Below are positions 32,709 to 39,864 of a stretch of 51,008 bases of DNA, piece by piece; position 1 is the first letter of the stretch; each line of letters begins with the position of its first letter. Below the pieces are notes generated by a model. That model saw nothing but the letters and a program-made list of their open reading frames with translations, had not been told where the DNA came from and did no database searches. Origin of the DNA: DASQQQ01 sp036390995 (GTDB lineage Bacteria > Actinomycetota > UBA4738 > HRBIN12); assembly GCA_036390995.1 (NCBI GenBank), contig DASWAT010000100.1:1-51008 (forward strand), written 5' to 3'. The position numbers were made by a program, and so were the translations under genes.

Positions 32709-33079
32709 CCGCTCACCGCCACCGCGAAGGCAACCGCGTTCGTCCGCTCGTGGGTGAACGTGATCATGACGCGCGTGATGCCGAGCTGGTCGGCGCGCCG
32801 CTTCGCGTTGCCGGCCAGCACGATGGACGGTGCACCGCTCGGATGACGGCTCACGCTGATGTCCTGCCACCCCTTTCCCCGGTAGCCCCCGAGGGCCTTG
32901 ATCACCGCCTCGCGCGCGGCGAACCGTCCCGCGTAGGACTCGGCGGGGCGGGCCTTCGAGTCGCAGTAGGCGCGCTCCTCCGGCGTGAACACCCGCTCGC
33001 GCATCCGCGGATGGCGGGCCAGGGCACGCTCCATGCGCTCGATCTCGCAGATGTCGACGCCGAGCCCGACGATCTCCAC
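32705..33079 (-). CDS. acpS: holo-[acyl-carrier-protein] synthase AcpS
   Basis: The 124-residue protein starts at GTG 33079. 'MEIVGLGVDICEIERMERAL' carries the Mg2+-binding Asp, 'FTPEERAYC' follows, and 'AGRFAAREAVIKALGG' supplies the second Mg ligand Glu. 'ISVSRHPSGAPSI' and 'ITFTHERTNAVAFAV' complete the AcpS pattern. It moves 4'-phosphopantetheine from CoA to ACP for fatty-acid synthesis. The upstream gap to glmS is 44 bases. The Shine-Dalgarno sequence is weak. Confidence 0.94.
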   Translation of the reverse strand: MEIVGLGVDICEIERMERALARHPRMRERVFTPEERAYCDSKARPAESYAGRFAAREAVIKALGGYRGKGWQDISVSRHPSGAPSIVLAGNAKRRADQLGITRVMITFTHERTNAVAFAVAVSG

Positions 33080-33123
33080 GGGGCATAGGGTAGCCCGGCG
33101 GGGCCGGACCGGCCCGCCTCCCG

Positions 33124-34947
33124 CTACTCGACCGTGACCGACTTGGCCAGGTTGCGGGGCTGGTCCACGTCGCAGCCGCGGATCCGGGCGATGTGGTACG
33201 CGAGCAGCTGGAGGGGCGGCGTGACGACCACGGGCGCGAGGAGCTCCGGCGTCCCGGGCACGAACAGCACGTGCTGTGCGACCTTGCCGATCTCGCGATC
33301 GCCTTCGGTGGCCACCGCGATGACCTCGGCGCCACGGGCCCGGACCTCCTGGATGTTCGACAAGACCTTCGGGTAGACGTGGCACGCGGTGGCGATGGCC
33401 ACCACCGGCACGCCCGGCTCCACCAGGGCGATCGGCCCGTGCTTCAGCTCCCCCGCCGGATAGCCCTCGGCGTGGATGTACGAGATCTCCTTCAGCTTCA
33501 ACGCACCCTCGAGCGCCGCCGGGTACCCCACGTGCCGCCCGATGAACAGGAAGTCCCGGGCCGTCGCGAACCGCTCCGCGAGCTCCCGCACGGCGCCGTC
33601 GAGCGCGAGCGTCGCCTCGACCTGCTCGGGCAGCGCGTGCATGTGCTCGACGACCTCGCGGACCTCCTCCGGGAACATCGAGCCCCGGACCTGCGCCAGG
33701 TACAGCGCCGCGAGGTGCAGCGCGACCATCTGCGTGGCGAACGTCTTCGTGGCCGCGACGCCGATCTCGGGACCGGCGTGCGTGTACAGCACGCCGTCGG
33801 CCTCCCGGGTCAGCGAGGACCCCACCGTGTTCGTCACCGCGAGCACTCGCGATCCCTGCCGTGCCGCATGCCGAGCGGCCTCGAGCGTGTCGATCGTCTC
33901 GCCGGACTGGCTCACCGCCAGCGTGAGCGTGTCCGGCCCGAGCACGGGATCGCGGTACCGGAACTCCGAGGCGATCTCGATCTCGACCGGCAGGCGCGTC
34001 CAGTGCTCGATCGCGTACTTCGCGACCAGGCCCGAGTGGAACGCGGTGCCGCAGGCCACCACGAAGACCTTGCTCACCTCGCGAAGCACGTCGGCGTCGA
34101 TGCGCAGCTCGTCGAGCGAGAGGAACCCGCCGGGACCCACCCGGCCGACGAGCGTGTCGCGGATCGCGGCGGGCTGGTCGTGGATCTCCTTCAGCATGAA
34201 GTGGTCGTAGCCGCCCTTCTGGGCGCGAGAGACGTCCCACTCGACCTCGATCGGCGCGGGCTCCAGCACGTGCCCCTCGAAGTCGGTGATCGTGACGCGG
34301 TCGGCGCGGACCTCGACCACCTGTCCCTCCTCGATCGGGATGACATGCCGTGTCCGGGAGAGCACGGCGGGGATGTCGGAGGCCAGGATGTTCTCGCCGT
34401 CGCCGAGCCCCACCACGAGCGGCGAGGACACCTTCGCACCCACCACCACGTCGGGCTCGTCGAGCGAGAGGACGACGATCGCGTACGCGCCCTCGAGCTG
34501 GGCGACGGTGGCCCGGACGATGTCGGCCAGCGTGCCCTCCTTCTCCTCGAGCAGATGCGCGATGCACTCGGTGTCGGTCTCGGAGACCAGCGTGTGCCCG
34601 CGCTTCTCCAGGCCCTCGCGCAGGTCGGCGAAGTTCTCGACGATCCCGTTGTGGATCACCGCGATCCGCTCTCGGCAGTCCAGGTGCGGGTGCGCGTTGC
34701 GGTCCGAGGGTTCCCCGTGCGTGGCCCACCGGGTGTGGCCCATGCCGACGGTTCCGCCGGGCGGGTCCGAGCGCGCGAGGGCTCCCTCGAGCTCGGCCAG
34801 CTTTCCCGCCCGCTTGACCACGGCGAGCTCGCCGTCCAAGAGCGCCACGCCGGCCGAGTCGTACCCGCGGTACTCGAGGCGGCGCAAACCCTCGAGGATG
34901 ATGGGAAGGGCCTCGCCGGGCCCCACGTAGCCGACGATGCCGCACAT
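33124..34947 (-). CDS. glmS: glutamine-fructose-6-phosphate aminotransferase (isomerizing)
   Basis: The 607-residue protein has the N-terminal nucleophile directly after Met ('MCGIVGYVG', C2), glutaminase motifs 'GMGHTRWATHG' and 'NGIVENF', and two SIS domains with 'GTAFHSG', 'SQSGETIDTL', 'GRHVGYPAALEGALKLKEISYIHAEGY' and the C-terminal 'NLAKSVTVE'. It makes glucosamine-6-phosphate from fructose-6-phosphate and glutamine, the entry to UDP-GlcNAc. GlmM, which uses its product, lies directly upstream. UDP-GlcNAc also feeds the dehydratase and dehydrogenase of the polysaccharide locus. Length matches E. coli GlmS (609). No glmS riboswitch is apparent in the 51-base gap. Confidence 0.96.
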   Translation of the reverse strand: MCGIVGYVGPGEALPIILEGLRRLEYRGYDSAGVALLDGELAVVKRAGKLAELEGALARSDPPGGTVGMGHTRWATHGEPSDRNAHPHLDCRERIAVIHNGIVENFADLREGLEKRGHTLVSETDTECIAHLLEEKEGTLADIVRATVAQLEGAYAIVVLSLDEPDVVVGAKVSSPLVVGLGDGENILASDIPAVLSRTRHVIPIEEGQVVEVRADRVTITDFEGHVLEPAPIEVEWDVSRAQKGGYDHFMLKEIHDQPAAIRDTLVGRVGPGGFLSLDELRIDADVLREVSKVFVVACGTAFHSGLVAKYAIEHWTRLPVEIEIASEFRYRDPVLGPDTLTLAVSQSGETIDTLEAARHAARQGSRVLAVTNTVGSSLTREADGVLYTHAGPEIGVAATKTFATQMVALHLAALYLAQVRGSMFPEEVREVVEHMHALPEQVEATLALDGAVRELAERFATARDFLFIGRHVGYPAALEGALKLKEISYIHAEGYPAGELKHGPIALVEPGVPVVAIATACHVYPKVLSNIQEVRARGAEVIAVATEGDREIGKVAQHVLFVPGTPELLAPVVVTPPLQLLAYHIARIRGCDVDQPRNLAKSVTVE

Positions 34948-34998
34948 GGGGGCATCAAGGGTAACAGGGACGCGCCCCGCGGTCCGGACGGGAAATCC

Positions 34999-36339
34999 CT
35001 ACCCCGTGGCCTCGCCGAGGGCGGTGCGAACCTGGGCGACCAGCGCCTCCGCGTGCAGGCGCGCGTCCCGCTCGGTCTCGGCCTCGACCATGACCCGAAC
35101 GATCGGCTCGGTCCCTGAGGCCCGGACCAGCACGCGTCCCGTCCCGTCCAGCGCTTCCCGGGCGGCCCGGACGGCCTCCTTGACCGGCTCGGAGGTCTCG
35201 AGGTCCTCCTTGTGCGCGACCCGCACGTTCTCAACGACTTGGGGGAACCGGCGCATCACGGCGGCCAGGTCGGCCACCGTGCACCCCCGGCGGGCGGCCA
35301 GCGAGAGGAACCGGACCGCCGTGAGCAGCCCGTCGCCGGTGGTGGCGTGCTGCCGGTAGATGATGTGCCCGGATTGCTCGCCACCCAGGACGGCGCCCGC
35401 CTCGAGCATCCCCTCCAGCACGTACCGGTCCCCCACCTTCGTGGACAGGACCCGGATGCCGGCCTGGTCCATGGCCCGGTGGAACCCGAGGTTCGCCATG
35501 ACCGTGGTGACGACCGTGTTCCCCTCCAGGCGGCCCTCCTCCAGAAGCGCGGTGGCGCTGGCCGCGAGGACCTGGTCCCCGTCGATCACGTTGCCGGCGG
35601 CGTCCGCGAACATCGCACGGTCTGCGTCGCCGTCGTGGGCGATGCCGGCGTCGGCGCCGAGCTCGACCACGGCGCGGGCTACGACCTCGGGATGCAGGGC
35701 CCCGCAGCCCTCGTTGATGTTCCGCCCGTCCGGCCGGTCGAAGATAGGGTGCACCTCGGCCCCGAGACGCCGGAGCGCCTCCGGCGCCACCTCGGAGGCC
35801 GCCCCGTTCGCGCAGTCCACGACCACCGTCATGCCGTCGAGCGGCGCCTCCGCGGCCGACGCCAGGTGGTCGAGGTAGCTCCGCTCGCCCCCTGGCAGCG
35901 GCAGGGTCCGGCCGGCGGACTTCGAGCCGTTCCCACCGCGCCGGAGCTCGTCCTCGATCGCGTCCTCGAGCGCGTCGGAGAGCTTGAAGCCGTACTGCCC
36001 GAAGAACTTGATCCCGTTGTCGTCGGCCGGGTTGTGCGAGGCGGAGATCACCACCCCGGCCGCGGCGTTCAGGTCGGTGGTGAGGAACGCGACGGCCGGC
36101 GTGGGCTGCACGCCGGCCAGGATCACGTCGGCGCCGGCCGAGCGGATGCCCTGTGCCAGCGCCTCCTCCAACAGGAGCCCGGAGGCGCGGGTGTCGCGCC
36201 CCACCACCAGTGTCAGTGGACCGTGGGCCTGGTGCCGCAGCACCACCACCGCCGCCCGGCCGAGGCCGTGCGCGAGCTCCACCGTGAGGTCGCGGCCGAA
36301 CACGCCGCGCACGCCGTCGGTGCCGAAGAGCCGTCCCAT
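34999..36339 (-). CDS. glmM: phosphoglucosamine mutase
   Basis: The 446-residue protein begins 'GRLFGTDGVRGVFG', has the active-site serine S101 in 'ISASHNPADDNGIKFFG', the metal loop 'DGDADRAMFADAAG', the sugar-binding 'GGEQSGHII' and the phosphate loop 'VRASGTEPIVRVMVEA'. It converts glucosamine-6-phosphate to glucosamine-1-phosphate. In many Actinobacteria glmM follows rpsI; here arsR, arsM and a plus-strand gene come between. The ATG at 36339 gives the standard length. Confidence 0.96.
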   Translation of the reverse strand: MGRLFGTDGVRGVFGRDLTVELAHGLGRAAVVVLRHQAHGPLTLVVGRDTRASGLLLEEALAQGIRSAGADVILAGVQPTPAVAFLTTDLNAAAGVVISASHNPADDNGIKFFGQYGFKLSDALEDAIEDELRRGGNGSKSAGRTLPLPGGERSYLDHLASAAEAPLDGMTVVVDCANGAASEVAPEALRRLGAEVHPIFDRPDGRNINEGCGALHPEVVARAVVELGADAGIAHDGDADRAMFADAAGNVIDGDQVLAASATALLEEGRLEGNTVVTTVMANLGFHRAMDQAGIRVLSTKVGDRYVLEGMLEAGAVLGGEQSGHIIYRQHATTGDGLLTAVRFLSLAARRGCTVADLAAVMRRFPQVVENVRVAHKEDLETSEPVKEAVRAAREALDGTGRVLVRASGTEPIVRVMVEAETERDARLHAEALVAQVRTALGEATG

Positions 36340-36382
36340 CCGGGCGCAAGGCTACCCCACGGGGCCCCGGCCGAACCGGCTC

Positions 36383-37120
36383 TCAGGGCGAAGGCTTCGT
36401 GGCTCGGACGATGGCGCCGAAGATGCCCTCGGCCTCCTCGTGGGTGGGAGCGACCTCGACGTCGACGAACCCAGCATCCGCGAGGTGGGTCCGGTACTCG
36501 GAGAACGAGAGCGCCCCGGCGATGCAGCCGGCCCAGCTGCCGCGCTCGGCGCGCTCCTCCGACGTGAGCTCGTCGGCGGCCACGATGTCGCTCACGCCGA
36601 TCCGTCCGCCCGGCCGGAGGACCCGGGCGATCTCCGCGAACACCCTCGGCTTGTCCGCCGACAGGTTGATCACGCAGTTCGAGATGACGACGTCGACGCT
36701 TCCGTCCGGGAGCGGCACGTCCTCGATGTAGCCCCGCAGGAACTCGACGTTGGCGATGCCGGCATCGGCGGCGTTCCTGCGGGCCAGGTCGAGCATCTCG
36801 TCGGTCATATCCAGGCCGTACGCCTTCCCGGTCGGTCCGACCCGCCGGGCCGACACGATCACGTCGATGCCCCCTCCCGAGCCGAGGTCCAGCACGACCT
36901 CGCCCTCGCGGAGCTCGGCCACCGCCGTCGGGTTGCCGCACCCCAGGCTGGCCAGCGCCGCGGCCTCCGGGACCTCCCGCAGCAGCTCGGGCGCGTAGAG
37001 CGCGGCCCCGAACGCCTGATCGCCGCAGCACCCGTCGCCGCACCCGCACCCCGAGGGACCCGAGACCTCCTTGGCCGCCCGCGCGTAGTGCTCCCGCACC
37101 TGCTCCCGTACGTCGCTCAT
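36383..37120 (-). CDS. arsM: arsenite S-adenosylmethionine methyltransferase
   Basis: The 245-residue protein starts at ATG 37120 (ATGA overlap with arsR). The SAM site is 'VLDLGSGGGIDV' (76-87). The three As(III)-ligating Cys known from ArsM enzymes are matched by C61 ('LGCGNP'), C149 ('ISNCVINL') and C199 ('WAGCIAG'). An extra Cys cluster G-C-G-C-G-D-G-C-C-G lies at residues 24-33. ArsM methylates arsenite to mono-, di- and trimethyl forms. Cotranscription with arsR indicates arsenite induction. No arsenite pump or arsenate reductase is present in the window, so detoxification may rely on methylation here or on genes elsewhere. Confidence 0.92.
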   Translation of the reverse strand: MSDVREQVREHYARAAKEVSGPSGCGCGDGCCGDQAFGAALYAPELLREVPEAAALASLGCGNPTAVAELREGEVVLDLGSGGGIDVIVSARRVGPTGKAYGLDMTDEMLDLARRNAADAGIANVEFLRGYIEDVPLPDGSVDVVISNCVINLSADKPRVFAEIARVLRPGGRIGVSDIVAADELTSEERAERGSWAGCIAGALSFSEYRTHLADAGFVDVEVAPTHEEAEGIFGAIVRATKPSP

Positions 37121-37488
37121 GCTCGTGTCTCCTCCAGCCGGAAGATGGAGCCCAGGCGCGCGAGCGCCGGGCGGTCGATCGAGTAGTAGGCCCACACGCC
37201 GCGCTGCTCCCGTTCCAGCAGGCCGGCCTGGACGAGCTTCTTCAGGTGGAAACTCACCGTGGGCTGGGACAGGCCGAGCACCGGCGTGAGGTCGCAGACG
37301 CACGCGGCGCCGGGCGCGTTCGCCAAGAGGTTCACGATGCGGACCCGATGCGGATCGGCCAGGGCCTTGAACACCGCGGCCGTCGTTCGGGCCTCCTCCG
37401 GTGACATCCCGGTCGCCGCCAAGGGGGTGCAGCAGACGGCGGGAGCGGCCGAGGTCGGCACCTCCAGGACCGGCAGCTCGCGAACCAT
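37117..37488 (-). CDS. arsR: ArsR/SmtB-family arsenite-responsive repressor
   Basis: The 123-residue protein starts at ATG 37488, which has GGGAGGAGGAGGGA about six bases upstream; a longer frame exists but lacks this. The winged HTH is 'VFKALADPHRVRIVNLLANAP' to 'LGLSQPTVSFHLKKLVQAGLLEREQRG'. As(III) ligands are likely in 'ACVCDLTP', the classical CVCDL motif, with an added 'VCCTPL' near residue 20. Arsenite binding would release it from the operator. Two inverted repeats at the promoter are candidate sites, so the arsR-arsM pair should be self-regulated. Confidence 0.92.
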   Translation of the reverse strand: MVRELPVLEVPTSAAPAVCCTPLAATGMSPEEARTTAAVFKALADPHRVRIVNLLANAPGAACVCDLTPVLGLSQPTVSFHLKKLVQAGLLEREQRGVWAYYSIDRPALARLGSIFRLEETRA

Positions 37489-37512
37489 CGGCAGTCCCTC
37501 CTCCTCCCATAG

Positions 37513-37530
37513 CATCGATACTCGTCGATG
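37513..37530 (-). promoter_or_regulatory. ArsR operator candidate 1 (downstream of the start point)
   Basis: CATCGA-TACTCG-TCGATG is a perfect 6-bp inverted repeat lying between the predicted transcript start and the arsR Shine-Dalgarno. The half-site matches the left arm of the second repeat. Confidence 0.5.
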
Positions 37531-37540
37531 TATGGCCGGC

Positions 37541-37569
37541 AGCATAGCCACTGCATCGACATCTGTCAA
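37541..37569 (-). promoter_or_regulatory. strong promoter of arsR-arsM
   Basis: On the minus strand a consensus TTGACA (37564-37569) is followed by a 17-bp spacer and TATGCT (37541-37546). This is the best sigma-70-type promoter in the window. The transcript would start near 37534, about 46 bases before the arsR ATG. Confidence 0.75.
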
Positions 37570-37571
37570 TG
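37554..37571 (-). promoter_or_regulatory. ArsR operator candidate 2 (over the -35 box)
   Basis: CATCGACATCTGTCAATG is an 8-bp inverted repeat with one mismatch and a 2-base centre. It covers the -35 box, where a bound repressor would block RNA polymerase. Confidence 0.55.
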
Positions 37572-37626
37572 TCCGCTCTTCGTCGCGGGCGCCGGGATCG
37601 CCGCCGGCGATGGACAATGTGAGGTG

Positions 37627-37890
37627 ATGAGCGCAGCCGACTTCGTCCGCGTGTACTCCACGGGTTCGATCACCGACGGCTACCTGGCCAAGGGCAGGCT
37701 GGAGGCCGACGGGATCCCCGTGCTGATCAAGGGCGAGGGTGAAGGGCCCTACCGCATGGGGCCCGTGTACCTGTGGGTCCCCGCCGAGCTCGAGGTGCAG
37801 GCCAGGATGATCCTCGACGAGGCCGAGCGCTCGGGCTCTGGCGACGATGGCGACGAGGCTCGCGCGGACTGGAGCGAAGACGAGGCGTAG
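37627..37890 (+). CDS. DUF2007-type putative signal-transducing protein
   Basis: The 87-residue protein starts at ATG 37627, with GAGG close upstream (a GTG one codon earlier is also open). 'FVRVYSTGSITDGYLAKGRLEADGIPVLIKGEGEGPY' followed by 'VYLWVPAELEVQARMIL' has the ferredoxin-like layout of DUF2007, which resembles the ACT/GlnB-like fold. The tail (68-87) is acidic and likely disordered. It is divergent from arsR, so the promoter zone is shared, and convergent with rpsI after 16 bases. Function is unknown in the family. Confidence 0.7.
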   Translation: MSAADFVRVYSTGSITDGYLAKGRLEADGIPVLIKGEGEGPYRMGPVYLWVPAELEVQARMILDEAERSGSGDDGDEARADWSEDEA

Positions 37891-37906
37891 GGAGCCGGGC
37901 TCCGGC

Positions 37907-38299
37907 TCAGCGCTTCGAGTACTGGGGCGCCTTGCGGGCCTTCTTCAGACCGTACTTGCGACGCTCCTTCTCCCGGGCGTCGCGGGAGAGCATGCCTTCT
38001 TTCTTCAGCAAACCCCGCAGCTCGGGGTCGAGCTCGATGAGCGCACGCGCGATGCCCAAGCGGAGCGCGCCGGCCTGGCCGGAGACGCCTCCCCCCTCGA
38101 TGCGGGCCACCACGTCGAAGTCCTTCTCCTTGCCGACCAGCCGTAGCGGGTTCTGGACGATCATGCGGTGTGCGCGCGTGGGGAAGTAGTCCTCGAGGGT
38201 GCGGCCGTTCAGCTGGAAGCTGCCGGTCCCCGGGACCAAGCGGACCCGGCAGACCGCTTCCTTCCGGCGTCCCGTCACGATGTTCACGGCCTGGGCCAC
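37907..38299 (-). CDS. rpsI: 30S ribosomal protein S9
   Basis: The 130-residue protein has 'TGRRKEAVCRVRLVPGTG', 'GGGVSGQAGALRLGIARAL' and the invariant basic end 'RRKYGLKKARKAPQYSKR' that reaches the P-site tRNA. GTG 38299 is three bases after the rplM stop, with GGAGGAG inside the rplM end. Length is normal. It is cotranscribed with rplM. Confidence 0.97.
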   Translation of the reverse strand: MAQAVNIVTGRRKEAVCRVRLVPGTGSFQLNGRTLEDYFPTRAHRMIVQNPLRLVGKEKDFDVVARIEGGGVSGQAGALRLGIARALIELDPELRGLLKKEGMLSRDAREKERRKYGLKKARKAPQYSKR

Positions 38300-38302
38300 G
38301 GA

Positions 38303-39073
38303 CTACTCCTCCTTCTTCGCCCCACGGGCGGTGGACTTCTTCGCCGTGGACTTCTTCGCGGTGCTCTTCGCCGCCTGGGCCTTCGCGCTCGTGCGCTTGG
38401 CCGTGGAGGCCTTCGCCGCGCTCCGCTTGGCGGTCGGCGCCTTGGCCGAGGTGGACCTCGCGGTCGTGCGCTTCGCGGCGGTCCGTTTGGCCGCGGGCTT
38501 CGCGGCGGTGCGCTTGGCCGCGGGCTTCGCCGTGGAGCGCTTCGCGGCCGGCTTCGAGCTCGCTCGGGACTTCGGAGCCTTCGGCTCGGGCGCTGTCGTG
38601 GCCTCGGCCTTCGGCTTCGGCAGGCCGTCCCACCTCGGGACCTCTCCGAGCTTCAGCGGCTGCGGCTGCTGGGCCTGGTGCGGGTGCTCGGGACCGGCAT
38701 AAACCTGGAGCTTCTTCACCATGGCCCGCCCGAGCGAGTTCTTCGGCAGCATGCCCTTCACGGCCTTCTCCACCACGAACGTGGGCCGCTCGGCCAGGAG
38801 CCTGGCGTACCCGGTCTCGGTGAGGCCGCCCGGGTACCCGGAGTGGCGGTAGGCGATCTTCTTGTTCTCCTTGCCCCCGGTCAGCTGGACCCCCGAGGCG
38901 TTCACCACGATCACGTGGTCGCCGGTATCCATGTGCGGGGCGAAGATCGGCTTGTGCTTGCCCCGAAGGATGGAGGCCACCTCCGTGGCCAGGCGCCCAA
39001 GCACGACGCCGCTGGCATCGATCACGTACCAGCGTCGCTCGATATCGCGCGGCTTCGGGCTGTAGGTCTTCAT
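38303..39073 (-). CDS. rplM: 50S ribosomal protein L13 with long Lys/Ala-rich C-terminal tail
   Basis: Residues 1-146 are a normal L13: 'RRWYVIDASGVVLGRLATEVA', 'LRGKHKPIFAPHMDTGDHVIVVNA', 'RHSGYPGG', 'AVKGMLPKNSLGRAM' and 'VYAGPEHPHQAQQPQPL'. L13 is an early assembly protein of the large subunit. Residues 151-256 form an extension of about 105 residues with repeated A-K-R, P-A-A-K-R-T and K-S-T-A-K units. It resembles eukaryotic histone H1 or the tails of actinobacterial HU proteins. The extension is in frame, ends at TAG and runs up to rpsI, so it is not an annotation artefact. It could bind rRNA or DNA, which is inference. Confidence 0.94.
   Translation of the reverse strand: MKTYSPKPRDIERRWYVIDASGVVLGRLATEVASILRGKHKPIFAPHMDTGDHVIVVNASGVQLTGGKENKKIAYRHSGYPGGLTETGYARLLAERPTFVVEKAVKGMLPKNSLGRAMVKKLQVYAGPEHPHQAQQPQPLKLGEVPRWDGLPKPKAEATTAPEPKAPKSRASSKPAAKRSTAKPAAKRTAAKPAAKRTAAKRTTARSTSAKAPTAKRSAAKASTAKRTSAKAQAAKSTAKKSTAKKSTARGAKKEE
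38306..38623 (-). repeat. degenerate repeats encoding the L13 tail
   Basis: Short imperfect units encoding A-K-R, A-A-K-R-T and K-S-T-A-K are repeated across the 3' part of rplM. Expansion or contraction by slippage is likely between strains. Confidence 0.7.
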
Positions 39074-39083
39074 ACGTGAAGAG

Positions 39084-39102
39084 GTCGGCCGGATCGGCCG
39101 AC
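39084..39102 (-). promoter_or_regulatory. leader hairpin of rplM-rpsI
   Basis: GTCGGCCGGATCGGCCGAC forms an 8-bp perfect stem with a GAT loop. It begins at the predicted transcript start and ends ten bases before the L13 ATG. L13 leaders control these genes in other bacteria by feedback; whether this hairpin does so is inference. Confidence 0.4.
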
Positions 39103-39107
39103 GCCCA

Positions 39108-39137
39108 ATGCTACCTGCGGTTTCACCCCAGCGTCAA
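39108..39137 (-). promoter_or_regulatory. promoter of rplM-rpsI
   Basis: On the minus strand TTGACG (39132-39137), an 18-bp spacer and TAGCAT (39108-39113) match the housekeeping consensus well. The leader would be about 28 bases. Confidence 0.65.
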
Positions 39138-39242
39138 AGCCGCCTCGGGTCTATAGACGGTGGTCGGCGAACGCAACGCCCGCGCCTCCAGTCTTTCGGC
39201 GGCGTCCCTTCCGAACGAGTCCCCACTCCACAATGGTTCTTG

Positions 39243-39248
39243 TATAGT
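39243..39248 (+). promoter_or_regulatory. -10 box of the ArsR-MFS pair
   Basis: TATAGT lies seven bases before the ATG at 39256, so the transcript would be leaderless or nearly so. A recognisable -35 is missing. Confidence 0.4.
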
Positions 39249-39255
39249 CTGGCCC

Positions 39256-39864
39256 ATGACCGGGACATCGACCGAGAACGATCCGGCGCCCGTCCGGGTC
39301 GGAGGCCTTGCGGCGATGCGTGCGCTCGCCCATCCCACGCGCGTTCGGATGATGCATCTGCTGCGGACGGAGGCCATCTCGGCCTCTGAGCTCGCCCGGC
39401 GGCTCCGGATCGCGTTCGGCTCGGCCCAGTACCACCTCCGAACCCTGGAGCGCGCCGGGATCGCCCGCCGTGTCGGAGAGCGGCGCAAACGTGGCGGCGT
39501 GGAGGTGCTGTTCGAGGTCCCGCATTCCCTGTGGGTCGACCACGACGCGGAGGCGCCCCTCGGGATGCGTGAGGCCGTGCACCGCGCCTACCTGGCCGAA
39601 TTGCAGCGTCGCCTGGACGCCTCGGCGGCCGAACCCGACCCGCGGGACACCGACCGCGACGCCTTCAGCACTCGAGAGATCGAGCTCCGTCCCGAGGACC
39701 TCCCCGCCGCCACCGAGGCCCTCCACGCGTTCCTGCATCGGATCGACGAGCTGGCCCTCGAACGGCCGAGCGCCGACTCGCTGCCGTTCACGGTTTCGGT
39801 CCAGCTGTTCCGGATCCCGCGCTCGGCCTCGCAGCACCCCGACGTTCCCGGGAGGCCGCCGTGA
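39256..39864 (+). CDS. ArsR-type (HTH_20) transcriptional regulator
   Basis: The 202-residue protein starts at ATG 39256. An N-terminal winged HTH is visible: 'MRALAHPTRVRMMHLLRTEAISASELARRLRIAFGSAQYHLRTLERAGIARRV'. The rest (about 90-202) is an effector or dimerisation region with no Cys metal site, so it is not a metal sensor of the ArsM type. The stop overlaps the MFS start (GTGA), and the likely role is control of that transporter. Together they form a two-gene plus-strand insert between rplM and truA. Confidence 0.82.
   Translation: MTGTSTENDPAPVRVGGLAAMRALAHPTRVRMMHLLRTEAISASELARRLRIAFGSAQYHLRTLERAGIARRVGERRKRGGVEVLFEVPHSLWVDHDAEAPLGMREAVHRAYLAELQRRLDASAAEPDPRDTDRDAFSTREIELRPEDLPAATEALHAFLHRIDELALERPSADSLPFTVSVQLFRIPRSASQHPDVPGRPP

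Noticed and set aside
34948..34998. A glmS ribozyme/riboswitch upstream of glmS
   Set aside because: The gap is only 51 bases, far too short for the ribozyme, and no matching pairing is seen.
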